64,000 nt of DNA from Ectopseudomonas mendocina (GTDB lineage: Bacteria > Pseudomonadota > Gammaproteobacteria > Pseudomonadales > Pseudomonadaceae), in contig NZ_SCFY01000015.1 of NCBI RefSeq assembly GCF_007049795.1, positions 62,001 to 126,000 of the forward strand, written 5' to 3'. A program made the translations under genes and the position numbers. The notes under the pieces are model-generated. The model was not told the origin of the DNA. It did no database searches and worked only from the letters and a program-made list of their open reading frames with translations. Of the stretch, positions 48,509 to 58,850 are shown one piece after another; the stretch's first letter is position 1, and each line of letters opens with the position of its first letter.

Positions 48509-49627
48509 ATGAACAAGGCTAAGCAGATTTCCAAGCTGTTCGCGGCAATGGCACTGGCGGGGGCGGCCAGTTATTCGATGGCAGCCGACAACATCAAGAT
48601 CGCCCTGGCTGGCCCGGTAACCGGCGCAGTTGCCCAGTACGGCGAAATGCAGTTCATCGGCGCCAAGATGGCCATCGAGCAGATCAACAAGGCTGGCGGC
48701 GTGAATGGCGCCCAGCTCGAAGGCGTGGTCTACGACGACGCCTGCGATCCCAAGCAGGCCGTTGCCGTGGCAAACAAGATCGTCAACGACGGCGTCAAGT
48801 TCGTGGTTGGCCACCTGTGCTCCAGCTCCACTCAGCCGGCCTCGGACATCTACGAAGACGAAGGCATCCTGATGATCACCGCGGCCTCCACCAGCCCGGA
48901 CATCACCGCTCGCGGTTACGAACTGGTGTTCCGCACCATCGGTCTTGACAGCCTGCAAGGCCCGACCGCAGGCAACTTCATCGCTGACCACATCAAGCCG
49001 AAGACCGTTGCCGTCATCCACGACAAGCAGCAGTACGGTGAAGGCATCGCCACTGCAGTCAAGCAGACTCTGGAAAGCAAAGGCGTGAAGGTTTCCCTGT
49101 TCGAAGGCATCAACGCCGGCGACAAGGACTTCTCCGCACTGATCGCCAAGCTCAATCAAGCGGGCGTCGATTTCGTCTACTACGGCGGCTACCACCCGGA
49201 ACTGGGCCTGCTGCTGCGCCAGACCAAAGAGCGCGGCCTTAACGTCAAGTTCATGGGTCCGGAAGGCGTCGGCAACTCCGAAATCTCCGCCATTGCCGGC
49301 CCGGCTTCCGAAGGTCTGCTGGTAACCCTGCCGAAGTCCTTCGACCAGGATCCGAAGAACCAGGCGCTGGTAGAAGCCTTCAAGGCCAAGAACGAAGACT
49401 CGAGCGGTCCGTTCGTGTTCCCGGCCTACGCTGCTGTTCAGGTGATCGCCGAAGGCATCGAGAAAGCCGGCGACACCGATACCGCCAAGGTAGCAGCTGC
49501 GCTGCGCTCCAACAGCTTCGACACTCCCACCGGTACCCTGGCCTTCGACGAGAAGGGCGACCTGAAGGACTTCAGCTTCGTGGTGTACGAGTGGCACCAA
49601 GACGGCACCAAGTCCGAAGCCAAGTAA
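48509..49627 (+). CDS. braC: branched-chain amino-acid ABC transporter, periplasmic binding protein
   Basis: The 372-residue product has a signal peptide (LFAAMALAGAASYSMA) and a mature type I periplasmic-binding fold (NIKIALAGPVTGAVAQYGEM, AIEQINKAGG, VVGHLCSSSTQPASDIYEDE). The two cysteines seen in LIV-binding proteins are present (DACDPKQA, GHLC). BraC captures leucine, isoleucine, valine, and alanine or threonine for BraDEFG. GGAG lies 7 nt before the ATG. A 294-bp upstream region with a weak ACCGGG/CCCGGT hairpin separates it from the DUF2288 gene. Confidence 0.95.
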   Translation: MNKAKQISKLFAAMALAGAASYSMAADNIKIALAGPVTGAVAQYGEMQFIGAKMAIEQINKAGGVNGAQLEGVVYDDACDPKQAVAVANKIVNDGVKFVVGHLCSSSTQPASDIYEDEGILMITAASTSPDITARGYELVFRTIGLDSLQGPTAGNFIADHIKPKTVAVIHDKQQYGEGIATAVKQTLESKGVKVSLFEGINAGDKDFSALIAKLNQAGVDFVYYGGYHPELGLLLRQTKERGLNVKFMGPEGVGNSEISAIAGPASEGLLVTLPKSFDQDPKNQALVEAFKAKNEDSSGPFVFPAYAAVQVIAEGIEKAGDTDTAKVAAALRSNSFDTPTGTLAFDEKGDLKDFSFVVYEWHQDGTKSEAK

Positions 49628-49642
49628 GCTTCCCGTCTGAGC

Positions 49643-49676
49643 CAAAGCCCACTGCGCGAGCAGTGGGCTTTGTTTA
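49643..49676 (+). terminator. hairpin terminator between braC and braD
   Basis: CAAAGCCCACTGC, GCGA, GCAGTGGGCTTTG and TTTATT. Partial read-through would make far more binding protein than permease. Confidence 0.85.
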
Positions 49677-49743
49677 TTAGAAGAATTCCGGCCTCGCGCT
49701 GCGCCACAAGCGCCGCTTTACGCAAGCGCCCAGGAGTTAGGCA

Positions 49744-50663
<920 letters not shown>

Positions 50664-50667
<4 letters not shown>

Positions 50668-51935
50668 GCACCGCCATTACCAAGAATCTCAAATCCGCGA
50701 TTTTCAGCGCCCTGCTGGTGCTGATCATCTCCTACCCGGTTCTGGGCCTGAAACTCTCCACCGTCGGCATCAGCCTGCGCGTGGAAGGCGCCACCGCCTT
50801 CGAACTCTGGTGTATCGGCGGCGCTGCTACGCTGATTTTCCTTTGGCAATTGCTGCGCGACCGGCTGACCCCGGCCTGGGCCAAGCAGCCCAAACTGCCC
50901 AGCGGTTCCGGTGAGATCGGTAACTTCCTCACCCTGCCTTCCACCCAGCGCTGGATCATTCTGGCGATGGTCATGGTGGCACTGGTTTGGCCGTTCTTCG
51001 CCAGCCGCGGTTCGGTGGATATCGCCACGCTCATCCTGATCTACGTGATGCTCGGCCTCGGCCTGAACATCGTGGTCGGTCTGGCCGGTCTGCTCGACCT
51101 GGGTTACGTCGGTTTCTACGCCGTAGGCGCCTACAGCTACGCGATCCTGGCTCACTACTTCGGCCTGGGCTTCTGGATCTGCCTGCCGCTGGCCGGCATG
51201 ATGGCGGCGCTGTTCGGCTTCCTGCTGGGCTTCCCGGTACTACGCCTGCGCGGTGACTACCTGGCCATCGTGACCCTCGGTTTCGGCGAGATCATCCGTA
51301 TCCTGCTGCGCAACCTCACCGAGTACACCGGCGGCCCCAACGGCCTGAGCATCGCCAACGAGAACAAACCGACCCTGTTCGGTCTGTCCTTCGAGCGCCG
51401 TGTGCCGGCCGATATGCCGACCTTTCATGGCTACTTCGAAATCGCCTACAACTCGCAGTACAAGGTGATCTTCCTCTATCTGATCGCCCTGCTGCTGGTG
51501 CTGCTGACCCTGTTTCTGGTCAACCGCCTGCTGCGTATGCCGATCGGCCGTGCCTGGGAAGCGCTGCGTGAAGACGAGATTGCCTGCCGTGCGCTGGGCC
51601 TGAACCCGACCGTGATCAAGCTCTCGGCCTTCACCATCGGTGCCAGCCTGGCCGGTTTCGCCGGCAGCTTCTTCGCTGCCCGTCAGGGCCTGGTGACGCC
51701 GGAGTCGTTCACCTTCATCGAGTCGGCGATGATCCTCGCCATCGTGGTGCTGGGTGGCATGGGCTCGCAGCTGGGCGTGATACTCGCGGCCATCATCATG
51801 GTGATGCTGCAAGAGATGCGTGAGCTGAGCGAGTACCGCATGCTGTTCTTCGGTCTGGTCATGATTTTCATGATGATCTGGCGCCCGCAAGGGTTGCTGC
51901 CGATGCAACGTCCCCACCTGGAGCTGAAGCGATGA
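50664..51935 (+). CDS. braE: branched-chain amino-acid ABC transporter permease (LivM type)
   Basis: The 423-residue permease has an N-terminal extension with extra helices and the LivM core ([20 protein letters not shown], then [20 protein letters not shown] as the ATPase coupling segment). It pairs with BraD. It starts by ATGA overlap and ends by ATGA overlap with braF. Confidence 0.96.
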
Positions 51936-52699
51936 GCCGCACGATTCTCGAAGTAAGCGGCCTGTCCATGCGTTTCGGCGGCCTGCTGGCCGTGAACGGG
52001 GTGGGCCTGAACGTCAAGGAAAAGCAGGTGGTCTCTATGATCGGCCCGAATGGTGCCGGCAAGACCACCGTCTTCAACTGCCTGACCGGCTTCTATCAGC
52101 CGAGCTCCGGCAGCATCCGCCTAAATGGCGAAGCGATCGAAGGCCTGCCTGGCCACAAGATCGCCCGCAAGGGCGTGGTACGGACCTTCCAGAACGTACG
52201 TCTGTTCAAGGACATGACGGCGGTGGAAAACCTGCTGGTGGCCCAGCATCGCCACCTCAACACCGGCTACCTGGCCGGCCTGTTCAAGACCCCGGGGTTT
52301 CGCCGCAGCGAACGCGAGGCCATGGACTTCGCCGCCTACTGGCTGGAACAGGTCAACCTGGTGGACTTCGCCAACCGTAGCGCCGGCACCCTGGCCTATG
52401 GTCAGCAGCGTCGCCTGGAAATCGCCCGCTGCATGATGACGCGCCCGAGCATCCTCATGCTCGACGAGCCGGCCGCCGGTCTCAACCCGCGTGAAACCGA
52501 AGACCTGAAAGCGCTGATCAGCGTGCTGCGTGACGAGCACAATGTCACCGTGCTGCTGATCGAGCACGACATGAAGCTGGTGATGAGCATTTCCGACCAC
52601 ATCTACGTGATCAACCAGGGCACTCCCCTGGCCGACGGCACGCCGGACGATATCCGCAACAACCCGGACGTGATCAAAGCCTATCTGGGGGAGGCGTAA
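51932..52699 (+). CDS. braF: branched-chain amino-acid ABC transporter ATPase (LivG type)
   Basis: The 255-residue ATPase has Walker [13 protein letters not shown] near residue 37, an LSGGQ-equivalent written [13 protein letters not shown], and Walker [14 protein letters not shown]. The atypical signature motif is usual for LivG. It ends 3 bp before braG. Confidence 0.96.
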   Translation: MSRTILEVSGLSMRFGGLLAVNGVGLNVKEKQVVSMIGPNGAGKTTVFNCLTGFYQPSSGSIRLNGEAIEGLPGHKIARKGVVRTFQNVRLFKDMTAVENLLVAQHRHLNTGYLAGLFKTPGFRRSEREAMDFAAYWLEQVNLVDFANRSAGTLAYGQQRRLEIARCMMTRPSILMLDEPAAGLNPRETEDLKALISVLRDEHNVTVLLIEHDMKLVMSISDHIYVINQGTPLADGTPDDIRNNPDVIKAYLGEA

Positions 52700-52702
52700 T
52701 CC

Positions 52703-53404
52703 ATGCTCAGCTTCAACAACGTCTCAACCTTCTACGGCAAGATCCAGGCGCTGCACGATGTAAGCATCGAAGTGCAGAAAGGCGAGATCGTCACCCTGAT
52801 CGGCGCCAACGGTGCCGGCAAGTCGACCCTGCTGATGACCCTGTGCGGCAACCCGCGCGCCACCAGTGGCAGCATCCGTTACATGGGTGAAGAGCTGGTG
52901 GGCATGGACACCCCGGAGATCATGCGCAAGAGCATCGCCATCGTGCCGGAAGGCCGTCGCGTGTTCGCCCGTCTGACCGTCGAGGAAAACCTGGCCATGG
53001 GCGGCTTCTTCGGTGACAAGGCGGACAATCAGGAGCAACTGGACAAGGTCCTGCACCTGTTCCCGCGCCTGAAGGAACGCTTCGCCCAGCGCGCCGGCAC
53101 CATGAGTGGTGGCGAGCAGCAAATGCTCGCCATCGGTCGTGCGCTGATGAGCAAGCCCAACCTGCTGCTGCTCGACGAGCCCTCACTGGGTCTGGCGCCG
53201 ATCATCATCCAGCAGATCTTCGACATCATCGAGCAACTGCGCAAAGACGGCGTGACCGTGTTCCTGGTCGAGCAGAACGCCAACCAGGCGCTGAAGCTGG
53301 CCGATCGCGGTTATGTGCTGGAGAACGGCCATATCGTCATGCGCGGTAGCGGCGAAGAGCTGCTCAACGACCCCAAGGTACGCGACGCCTACCTTGGCGG
53401 CTAA
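52703..53404 (+). CDS. braG: branched-chain amino-acid ABC transporter ATPase (LivF type)
   Basis: The 233-residue ATPase has Walker A GANGAGKSTLLM near residue 34, signature motif MSGGEQQMLAIGR and Walker B LLLLDEPSLGLAP. It forms the nucleotide-binding pair with BraF. Last gene of the bra operon; followed by a terminator and a REP pair. Confidence 0.96.
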   Translation: MLSFNNVSTFYGKIQALHDVSIEVQKGEIVTLIGANGAGKSTLLMTLCGNPRATSGSIRYMGEELVGMDTPEIMRKSIAIVPEGRRVFARLTVEENLAMGGFFGDKADNQEQLDKVLHLFPRLKERFAQRAGTMSGGEQQMLAIGRALMSKPNLLLLDEPSLGLAPIIIQQIFDIIEQLRKDGVTVFLVEQNANQALKLADRGYVLENGHIVMRGSGEELLNDPKVRDAYLGG

Positions 53405-53422
53405 GCGCACCCTGCGACATCG

Positions 53423-53450
53423 GAACCGCCCTTCGGGGCGGTTTCTTTTT
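53423..53450 (+). terminator. intrinsic terminator of the bra operon
   Basis: GAACCGCCC, TTC, GGGGCGGTTTC followed by TTTTT. Confidence 0.88.
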
Positions 53451-53482
53451 ATCCGTGGGAGTTCCACGGCCCGCATTGACTG

Positions 53483-53553
53483 GATCGCCCGCAAGCGGGC
53501 TCCTACAAACAACAAGACCACCGCCTCCTGTAGGAGCCGGCTTGCCGGCGATC
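53483..53553. repeat. inverted REP pair (REPIN-like)
   Basis: GATCGCCCGCAAGCGGGC with CTCCTAC at the left, and GTAGGAGCCGGCTTGCCGG with CGATC at the right, face each other across 23 bp. Each arm also contains its own small stem. Confidence 0.8.
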
Positions 53554-53651
53554 ATGGTCTGCTGGCGAACTCTTAAGCGAATATTTCCACCCTCTTGCGT
53601 CAAATGTACCGGGTATTAGTCTCAACAACTCTGCCCTCACGAGCCCAGATC

Positions 53652-54512
53652 ATGCGCAAGCCTCTGCTCCTGCTATTGGCCATCACCCTGCTGCTGGGCG
53701 CGTGCAGCCGTGTCGGCCTGGCCTATCGCAACCTCGATTGGCTGATCCCGTGGAAGCTGGGCGACTACGTGGCGCTGACCAGCGAGCAGAGCGCCTGGCT
53801 CAAACCCCAGCTGCAAGAACATTTGGCCTGGCATTGCAGCGTCGAGCTGCCGCGCTATCTCGACTGGCTGCAACGCAGTCAGCAGGCACTGAGTAGCAGT
53901 GACAGCGAGCTGATGGCCAGCCAGTTGGCCGACTTCGAACAAGCCATGCAGCGCATCGCTGTGGAAATAACCCCCAGCACCATCGAGCTGCTGCGCGGCC
54001 TCAGCCCGCGTCAGGTCGATCAGCTGTTGGCGGCCATCGACGAGCAAAACGCCAAGCTGCGTGAGGAGTTTCTCGAGCCGCCCGTGCAGGAGCAGATCAG
54101 CCGGCGCGCCGAGCGCATGGAGGAGCGCCTGCAACCCTGGTTCGGCACCTTGAACGCCGAGCAGCGCGAGCGGGTGCAGAGCTGGGCACAGGGCCTGGGC
54201 GAACAGAACCAGGTCTGGCTGGAAAACCGCATGGCCTGGCAACAGGCGCTGCGTGAGGCGCTGGAAGTGCGCCGTGGCGACGACTTCGCTGCGCGCATGA
54301 CCGCCCTGCTGCAACAGCGCGAGCGCTTCTACACCAGCGCCTACCAGGCCAGCGCCGATAAGAATCGTCAGGCCATGGCTGAGATGATCGTCGACCTGGT
54401 CGCCCAGGCTGACTCAAAACAGATGGCGCGAGCCGACAAGCGCCTGAAAAGCCTTCATGCCGATCTGGCTGCGCAGCAGTGCACAGCTGATCAGACAGTT
54501 GCGCGGCGCTAA
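53652..54512 (+). CDS. DUF6279-like lipoprotein
   Basis: The 286-residue product has lipobox LGAC (about Cys17) and a helical mature part rich in Gln, Arg and Glu. Conserved-looking stretches are YRNLDWLIPWKLGDYVAL and PRQVDQLLAAIDEQNAKL. I believe it is the family now called DUF6279, common in pseudomonads and without a known role. The ATG at 53652 fits the signal peptide; longer frames lack one. It converges on ung with 19 bp between the stops. Confidence 0.72.
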   Translation: MRKPLLLLLAITLLLGACSRVGLAYRNLDWLIPWKLGDYVALTSEQSAWLKPQLQEHLAWHCSVELPRYLDWLQRSQQALSSSDSELMASQLADFEQAMQRIAVEITPSTIELLRGLSPRQVDQLLAAIDEQNAKLREEFLEPPVQEQISRRAERMEERLQPWFGTLNAEQRERVQSWAQGLGEQNQVWLENRMAWQQALREALEVRRGDDFAARMTALLQQRERFYTSAYQASADKNRQAMAEMIVDLVAQADSKQMARADKRLKSLHADLAAQQCTADQTVARR

Positions 54513-54531
54513 GCAGGCCTCGGAAGCGGGC

Positions 54532-55221
54532 TCAGAGCGCCGGCAAGCGCCAGTCGATGGGGCTCATGCCGTTCTGGCTGAGGAACTGATTGCAGCGGCT
54601 GAAGTGGCCATTGCCAATGAAGCCGCGATGCGCCGACAACGGTGACGGGTGCGGCGAGCGCAGCACCAGGTGCTTGGTCGGGTCGATCAGGCGCTGTTTG
54701 CCCTGGGCGTGACTGCCCCAGAGCAGGAACACCAGCTTGTCCTGATGCTCGCTGACCACTTCGATCACCCGGTCGGTAAAGAACTGCCATCCCTTGCCCG
54801 CATGCGAGCCAGCGTTGGCGCGTTCCACTGTCAGTGAGGTGTTGAGCAGCAGCACGCCCTGATCGGCCCAGCTCTGCAGGTAACCATGGGCCGGGATGTC
54901 GATATTGAGGTCGCGCTTGAGCTCCTTGTAGATATTCACCAGCGACGGCGGCGTCTGCACGCCCGGCTGCACGGAGAAGCACAGGCCATGGGCCTGACCG
55001 GGACCGTGGTACGGGTCCTGGCCGATGATCACCACCTTGACCTGATCCAGCGGCGTGGAATTGAGCGCATTGAAGATCAGCGGGCCCGGTGGGTAGATCT
55101 CCTTGCCGGCCGCCTTTTCCGCCTGCAGGAACGCACGCAGTTCGCTCATGTAAGGCTTGTCGAACTCCTCACGCAGCGCGTGTTTCCAGCTGGCTTCGAG
55201 CTTGATGCGATCGTCGGTCAT
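54532..55221 (-). CDS. ung: uracil-DNA glycosylase
   Basis: The 229-residue family 1 enzyme excises uracil from DNA. Motifs are the water-activating loop [27 protein letters not shown], and the DNA-intercalating loop [11 protein letters not shown]. The start at 55221 gives the standard length. It is divergent from the HDOD gene. Confidence 0.97.
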   Translation of the reverse strand: MTDDRIKLEASWKHALREEFDKPYMSELRAFLQAEKAAGKEIYPPGPLIFNALNSTPLDQVKVVIIGQDPYHGPGQAHGLCFSVQPGVQTPPSLVNIYKELKRDLNIDIPAHGYLQSWADQGVLLLNTSLTVERANAGSHAGKGWQFFTDRVIEVVSEHQDKLVFLLWGSHAQGKQRLIDPTKHLVLRSPHPSPLSAHRGFIGNGHFSRCNQFLSQNGMSPIDWRLPAL

Positions 55222-55368
55222 GCGGTTTTCCTGCAGGGTCAAAACACGTGCAGGCACGCTAGTGAAGGGGGCCGGGCAAGTCAAGGCAACAGCTGTGCAT
55301 CGGCTTTAGGCCAAGGCTCTGCTAGCATCTCAATACGCCGCTGCGGTTCCACGGAAGCCCCCGCCATC

Positions 55369-56184
55369 ATGTCGCTGTCCCCCGAAGCAATCCGCTTCGC
55401 CCTGCTCACCCGTTTTCTCAAAGGTCAGGCAAAAGTGCCGCAAATGCCGGAAGCGGCCATGCGCATTCGCCAACTGCTGGACGACCCACGCACCTCGCTG
55501 GAACAACTGGCACGGGTGATCAACAGTGATCCCCCGCTGGCCGCCTATCTCATGCAGTTCGCCGAAAGCCCGTTGATTCGTGGCGCTCGGCCCTGCGTGT
55601 CGATGCGCGACCTGCTCGCCCGAATCGGCACTCGCCAACTCGGCACCCTGGTACTGGGGTTCACCGCGCGTAATCTCTTCTCCAGCAAGGAAAAAGCCTT
55701 GCAGCAAGCCTTCCGCCAGCGCTGGCGCAAGGCTCGCGAACGTGCCGCGTTCTGTGCCGCCCTGGCGCAGCGCTGTAACCAGCCACTCGATGAGGCCATG
55801 CTCGCTGGCCTGCTGCAGGATATCGGTAGCCTGCCATTGCTCGCGGAGCTGGAGCACTGGCAGGACTTCCCGCGTGATGCCGAGCACCTGGATGGGCTCT
55901 GCGATTACCTCTCCGGCGACATCGGTGCACTGGTGCTGACACGCTGGCAGGTGCCGACCACGCTGATCGAGTGCGCCAGGCAACGTAACAAATGGCTGCA
56001 CGATCACGACGGCGAAGCCGACCTGACCGACCTGGTGCTGCTGGCCAGCGCATTGCAGATACAACCGGCGAACCTCTCCGGGCCCCTGCCCGCGCAGCGC
56101 CGGCTGGGGCTTGAACAACCACTGGCCAGCCTGCGCGAAGAGCTACTGGCCGAGCAACAGCTGTGGCTGCGCATGCTGGCCTGA
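55369..56184 (+). CDS. HDOD-domain protein
   Basis: The 271-residue protein has an HDOD domain at about residues 15-215: KVPQMPEAAMRIRQLLDDP, then INSDPPLAAYLMQFAESPLI and GLLQDIGSLPLL. HDOD proteins are catalytically inactive relatives of HD phosphohydrolases used in signalling. This one has no GGDEF, EAL or receiver domain attached. The ATG at 55369 is chosen because the HDOD similarity starts there. No partner gene is evident. Confidence 0.85.
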   Translation: MSLSPEAIRFALLTRFLKGQAKVPQMPEAAMRIRQLLDDPRTSLEQLARVINSDPPLAAYLMQFAESPLIRGARPCVSMRDLLARIGTRQLGTLVLGFTARNLFSSKEKALQQAFRQRWRKARERAAFCAALAQRCNQPLDEAMLAGLLQDIGSLPLLAELEHWQDFPRDAEHLDGLCDYLSGDIGALVLTRWQVPTTLIECARQRNKWLHDHDGEADLTDLVLLASALQIQPANLSGPLPAQRRLGLEQPLASLREELLAEQQLWLRMLA

Positions 56185-56257
56185 GCGCCTCTGGCCGATA
56201 GATCACGTTGCCTTGAATACCCAGGCGGTACTCGAGCGAGATATGCCGGGCCCTCCC

Positions 56258-57133
56258 CTACCCCTGATGCAGCGCCCGGTAATGACTGGGCGCCATGCCC
56301 ACCACCTTGCGAAACAGCCGTGAGAAGTAATAGGGATCGTCGTAGCCAAGCTGCTCGGCGACCTGGCGCACTTCGGCGTCGCCTCGATCGAGCAGACGGC
56401 AGGCCAGGGCCATCTTCAACTGGATGAAGTCCTGGATCGGCGCATGGCCGGTCAGCGCGCGGTAGGTCTTGGCGAAATGAAAGCGCGACAGCTTGAACTG
56501 TGCAGCCAGCTCATCAAGGTTGAGGCTGCCGTGCAGGTGCTCGCGCATCACTGCCTGCACCGCCTCGATATCCAGCACGCGGCCGGACTTGAGGTTGACC
56601 CGCGCCGGCAGCACGGCCAGCGAGCTGAGCATCGCCTGCAAACGGTGCGCAGCGTGGATGAAGGGCAAGATGTTGAGGCCCTGGCGCTGCAAGCCCAGCA
56701 ACGCCTCGAAATCGCCGATCAGCCGAGGCTGCACGCCGATGCGCCGCAGCGTTTGCGTGCCCAGCAGGCGCAGGAAGTCTTCGCCGTGGCTGCCGTCGAA
56801 ATGTACCCAGTAGATCGTCCAGGGGTTATGCAGGTCAGCGCCATAGGCATGCGCAGCGTCCTTGGGTAGAAGCAGCAAATCGCCAGCAGCGACCTCAAAT
56901 CGTCCATCCGTTTTTTCCAACCACCCCTTGCCCGAGCGGCAGTAAATCAGCAGATGGTCATCCGGTTGCGCGCGACGCATCTGGTGACCGGTTGCATCGG
57001 GGTAGAAGCCGATGGCCAATGGATAGCACCCAGCGCTCAAGGCATGGCGCGCGAGCAGGCGGCGCAGGCGCGGTGGCGTGATGAAGCGTTGCCCACCGAC
57101 AGGCAACGGCCAATTGGAGGTTTCCACCCGCAT
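56258..57133 (-). CDS. mmsR: AraC-family regulator, probable MmsR
   Basis: The 291-residue protein has an N-terminal cupin-like sensing domain (residues ~20-150; [32 protein letters not shown]). A C-terminal AraC/XylS double HTH follows ([21 protein letters not shown] and [20 protein letters not shown]). It is divergent from mmsA, as mmsR is in P. aeruginosa, where it activates mmsAB in response to valine or 3-hydroxyisobutyrate. The start is uncertain: GTGGGA directly precedes the ATG at 57133, and an in-frame extension upstream exists. The name rests on position and family. Confidence 0.75.
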   Translation of the reverse strand: MRVETSNWPLPVGGQRFITPPRLRRLLARHALSAGCYPLAIGFYPDATGHQMRRAQPDDHLLIYCRSGKGWLEKTDGRFEVAAGDLLLLPKDAAHAYGADLHNPWTIYWVHFDGSHGEDFLRLLGTQTLRRIGVQPRLIGDFEALLGLQRQGLNILPFIHAAHRLQAMLSSLAVLPARVNLKSGRVLDIEAVQAVMREHLHGSLNLDELAAQFKLSRFHFAKTYRALTGHAPIQDFIQLKMALACRLLDRGDAEVRQVAEQLGYDDPYYFSRLFRKVVGMAPSHYRALHQG

Positions 57134-57170
57134 TCCCACCACACCACTCCTTTCCAGCCTGATCGAATGA

Positions 57171-57231
57171 CAAGATCGTCCATCCCAGCCCAAGATCGTC
57201 AATCCACAAACGGGCATCCAATGGCTATAAA
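57171..57231 (+). promoter_or_regulatory. candidate MmsR-activated promoter of mmsA
   Basis: Two direct repeats, CAAGATCGTCCATCC (57171-57185) and CAAGATCGTCAATCC (57191-57205), start 20 bp apart, about two helical turns. TATAAA at 57226-57231 would be the -10 element, so the second repeat adjoins the expected -35 position, which is degenerate. This is the geometry of a class II AraC-type activator site. Confidence 0.65.
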
Positions 57232-57262
57232 AGGTCCCATACAAGAACAACAGGAGGCGACC

Positions 57263-58759
57263 ATGCCCCGCACGCTACCGCAACTGATCGACGGCCAATG
57301 GCAAACCAGCCAGGCTCGTGAGCTGATCGAAGTCACCGACCCGACCACCCAGGAGGTGATCGCCCTCGCCCCCAAGGCCACCGCCGAGGAAATCGAGGCG
57401 GCAGTGGCCAGTGCGCAGAAAGCCTTCCTCGCCTGGCGCGAAGTACCGGTCTCGGAGCGCGCCCGTCTGATGCTGCGCTACCAGCACCTGCTCAAGGAGC
57501 ACCACGACGATCTGGCGCAGATCCTCGCGGCGGAAACCGGCAAGACCTTCGCCGATGCCAAGGGTGACGTCTGGCGCGGCATCGAAGTGGCCGAACATGC
57601 AGCCAATATCGCCAGCCTGATGATGGGCGAGACGGTAGAGAACGTCGCCCGCGAGATCGACACCGCCAGTTGGATCCAGCCGCTGGGCGTGTGCGTCGGC
57701 ATCACCCCGTTCAACTTCCCGGCGATGATCCCGCTGTGGATGTTTCCGCTGGCCATCGCCTGCGGCAATAGCTTCATTCTCAAACCCTCGGAACAGGACC
57801 CGATGACGCCCAACCGTCTCGCCGAGCTGTTCCTCGAAGCCGGCGCGCCGGCCGGCGTGCTGCAGGTGCTGCATGGCGGCCGCGAGCAGGTCGATGCGCT
57901 GCTGGTGCATCCGCTGGTACGCGCGGTGTCCTTCGTCGGTTCAGTCGCGGTCGGCCAACATGTCTATCGCACCGGCACCCAGCACCTGAAACGGGTGCAG
58001 GCCTTCGCCGGGGCGAAGAACCATATGGTGATCATGCCGGATGCACCCAAGGATCAAGTGATCAGCAACCTGCTCGGCGCCAGTTGTGGCGCCGCCGGGC
58101 AGCGCTGCATGGCCATCAGCGTGGCGGTGTTCGTCGGTGAATCGAAACAATGGATCGATGAGCTGGCCGAACAGATGGCCGCGCTGCGCCCTGGTCATTG
58201 GCAGGACAGCGGCGCCGCCTACGGCCCGCTGATCAGCCCGCAGGCACGCCAGCGCGTGTTGCACCTGATCGAACAAGGCAAGGCCGAAGGCGCCGAGTGC
58301 CTGCTCGACGGCTCGCAGTGCACGGTGGAGGGATATCCGAACGGCAACTGGGTCGGGCCGACGCTGTTCCGTGGCGTGACCACGGAGATGGGCCTGTACC
58401 GCGAGGAAATCTTCGGCCCAGTACTGGTGTGCATGGAGGTTGCGACCCTGGAAGAGGCCATCGAACTGGTCAACGCCAGCCCCTACGGCAACGGCACCAG
58501 CCTGTTCACCAGCTCCGGCGGCGCTGCGCGGCATTTCCAGCACGCGGTTGAAGTCGGCCAGGTGGGTATCAACGTACCGATTCCGGTACCGCTGCCATTC
58601 TTTTCCTTCACTGGCTGGAAGGGCTCGTTCTACGGCGACCTGCACGCCTACGGCAAGCAGGCGGTACGTTTCTACACCGAGACCAAGACCGTGACCAGTC
58701 GCTGGTTCGACCACACACCGCTTGAGGCCGGGCCGAACATGACCATTCAACTGAAATGA
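57263..58759 (+). CDS. mmsA: methylmalonate-semialdehyde dehydrogenase (CoA-acylating)
   Basis: The 498-residue aldehyde dehydrogenase converts methylmalonate semialdehyde plus CoA and NAD+ to propionyl-CoA, the last step of valine breakdown. Catalytic Cys282 lies in [15 protein letters not shown], and the NAD-site motif is [12 protein letters not shown]. The typical MmsA start, LIDGQWQTS, is present. AGGAGG lies 7 nt before the ATG. First gene of the valine-catabolic operon. Confidence 0.96.
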   Translation: MPRTLPQLIDGQWQTSQARELIEVTDPTTQEVIALAPKATAEEIEAAVASAQKAFLAWREVPVSERARLMLRYQHLLKEHHDDLAQILAAETGKTFADAKGDVWRGIEVAEHAANIASLMMGETVENVAREIDTASWIQPLGVCVGITPFNFPAMIPLWMFPLAIACGNSFILKPSEQDPMTPNRLAELFLEAGAPAGVLQVLHGGREQVDALLVHPLVRAVSFVGSVAVGQHVYRTGTQHLKRVQAFAGAKNHMVIMPDAPKDQVISNLLGASCGAAGQRCMAISVAVFVGESKQWIDELAEQMAALRPGHWQDSGAAYGPLISPQARQRVLHLIEQGKAEGAECLLDGSQCTVEGYPNGNWVGPTLFRGVTTEMGLYREEIFGPVLVCMEVATLEEAIELVNASPYGNGTSLFTSSGGAARHFQHAVEVGQVGINVPIPVPLPFFSFTGWKGSFYGDLHAYGKQAVRFYTETKTVTSRWFDHTPLEAGPNMTIQLK

Positions 58760-58850
58760 GAACGGCGTTCTTATTAGACGAAAAGACGATCACGAGAACT
58801 GGACAAGCGGCGTAAAAAGACTCTGCAGAACAAAAACAAGGAGAACTGCA

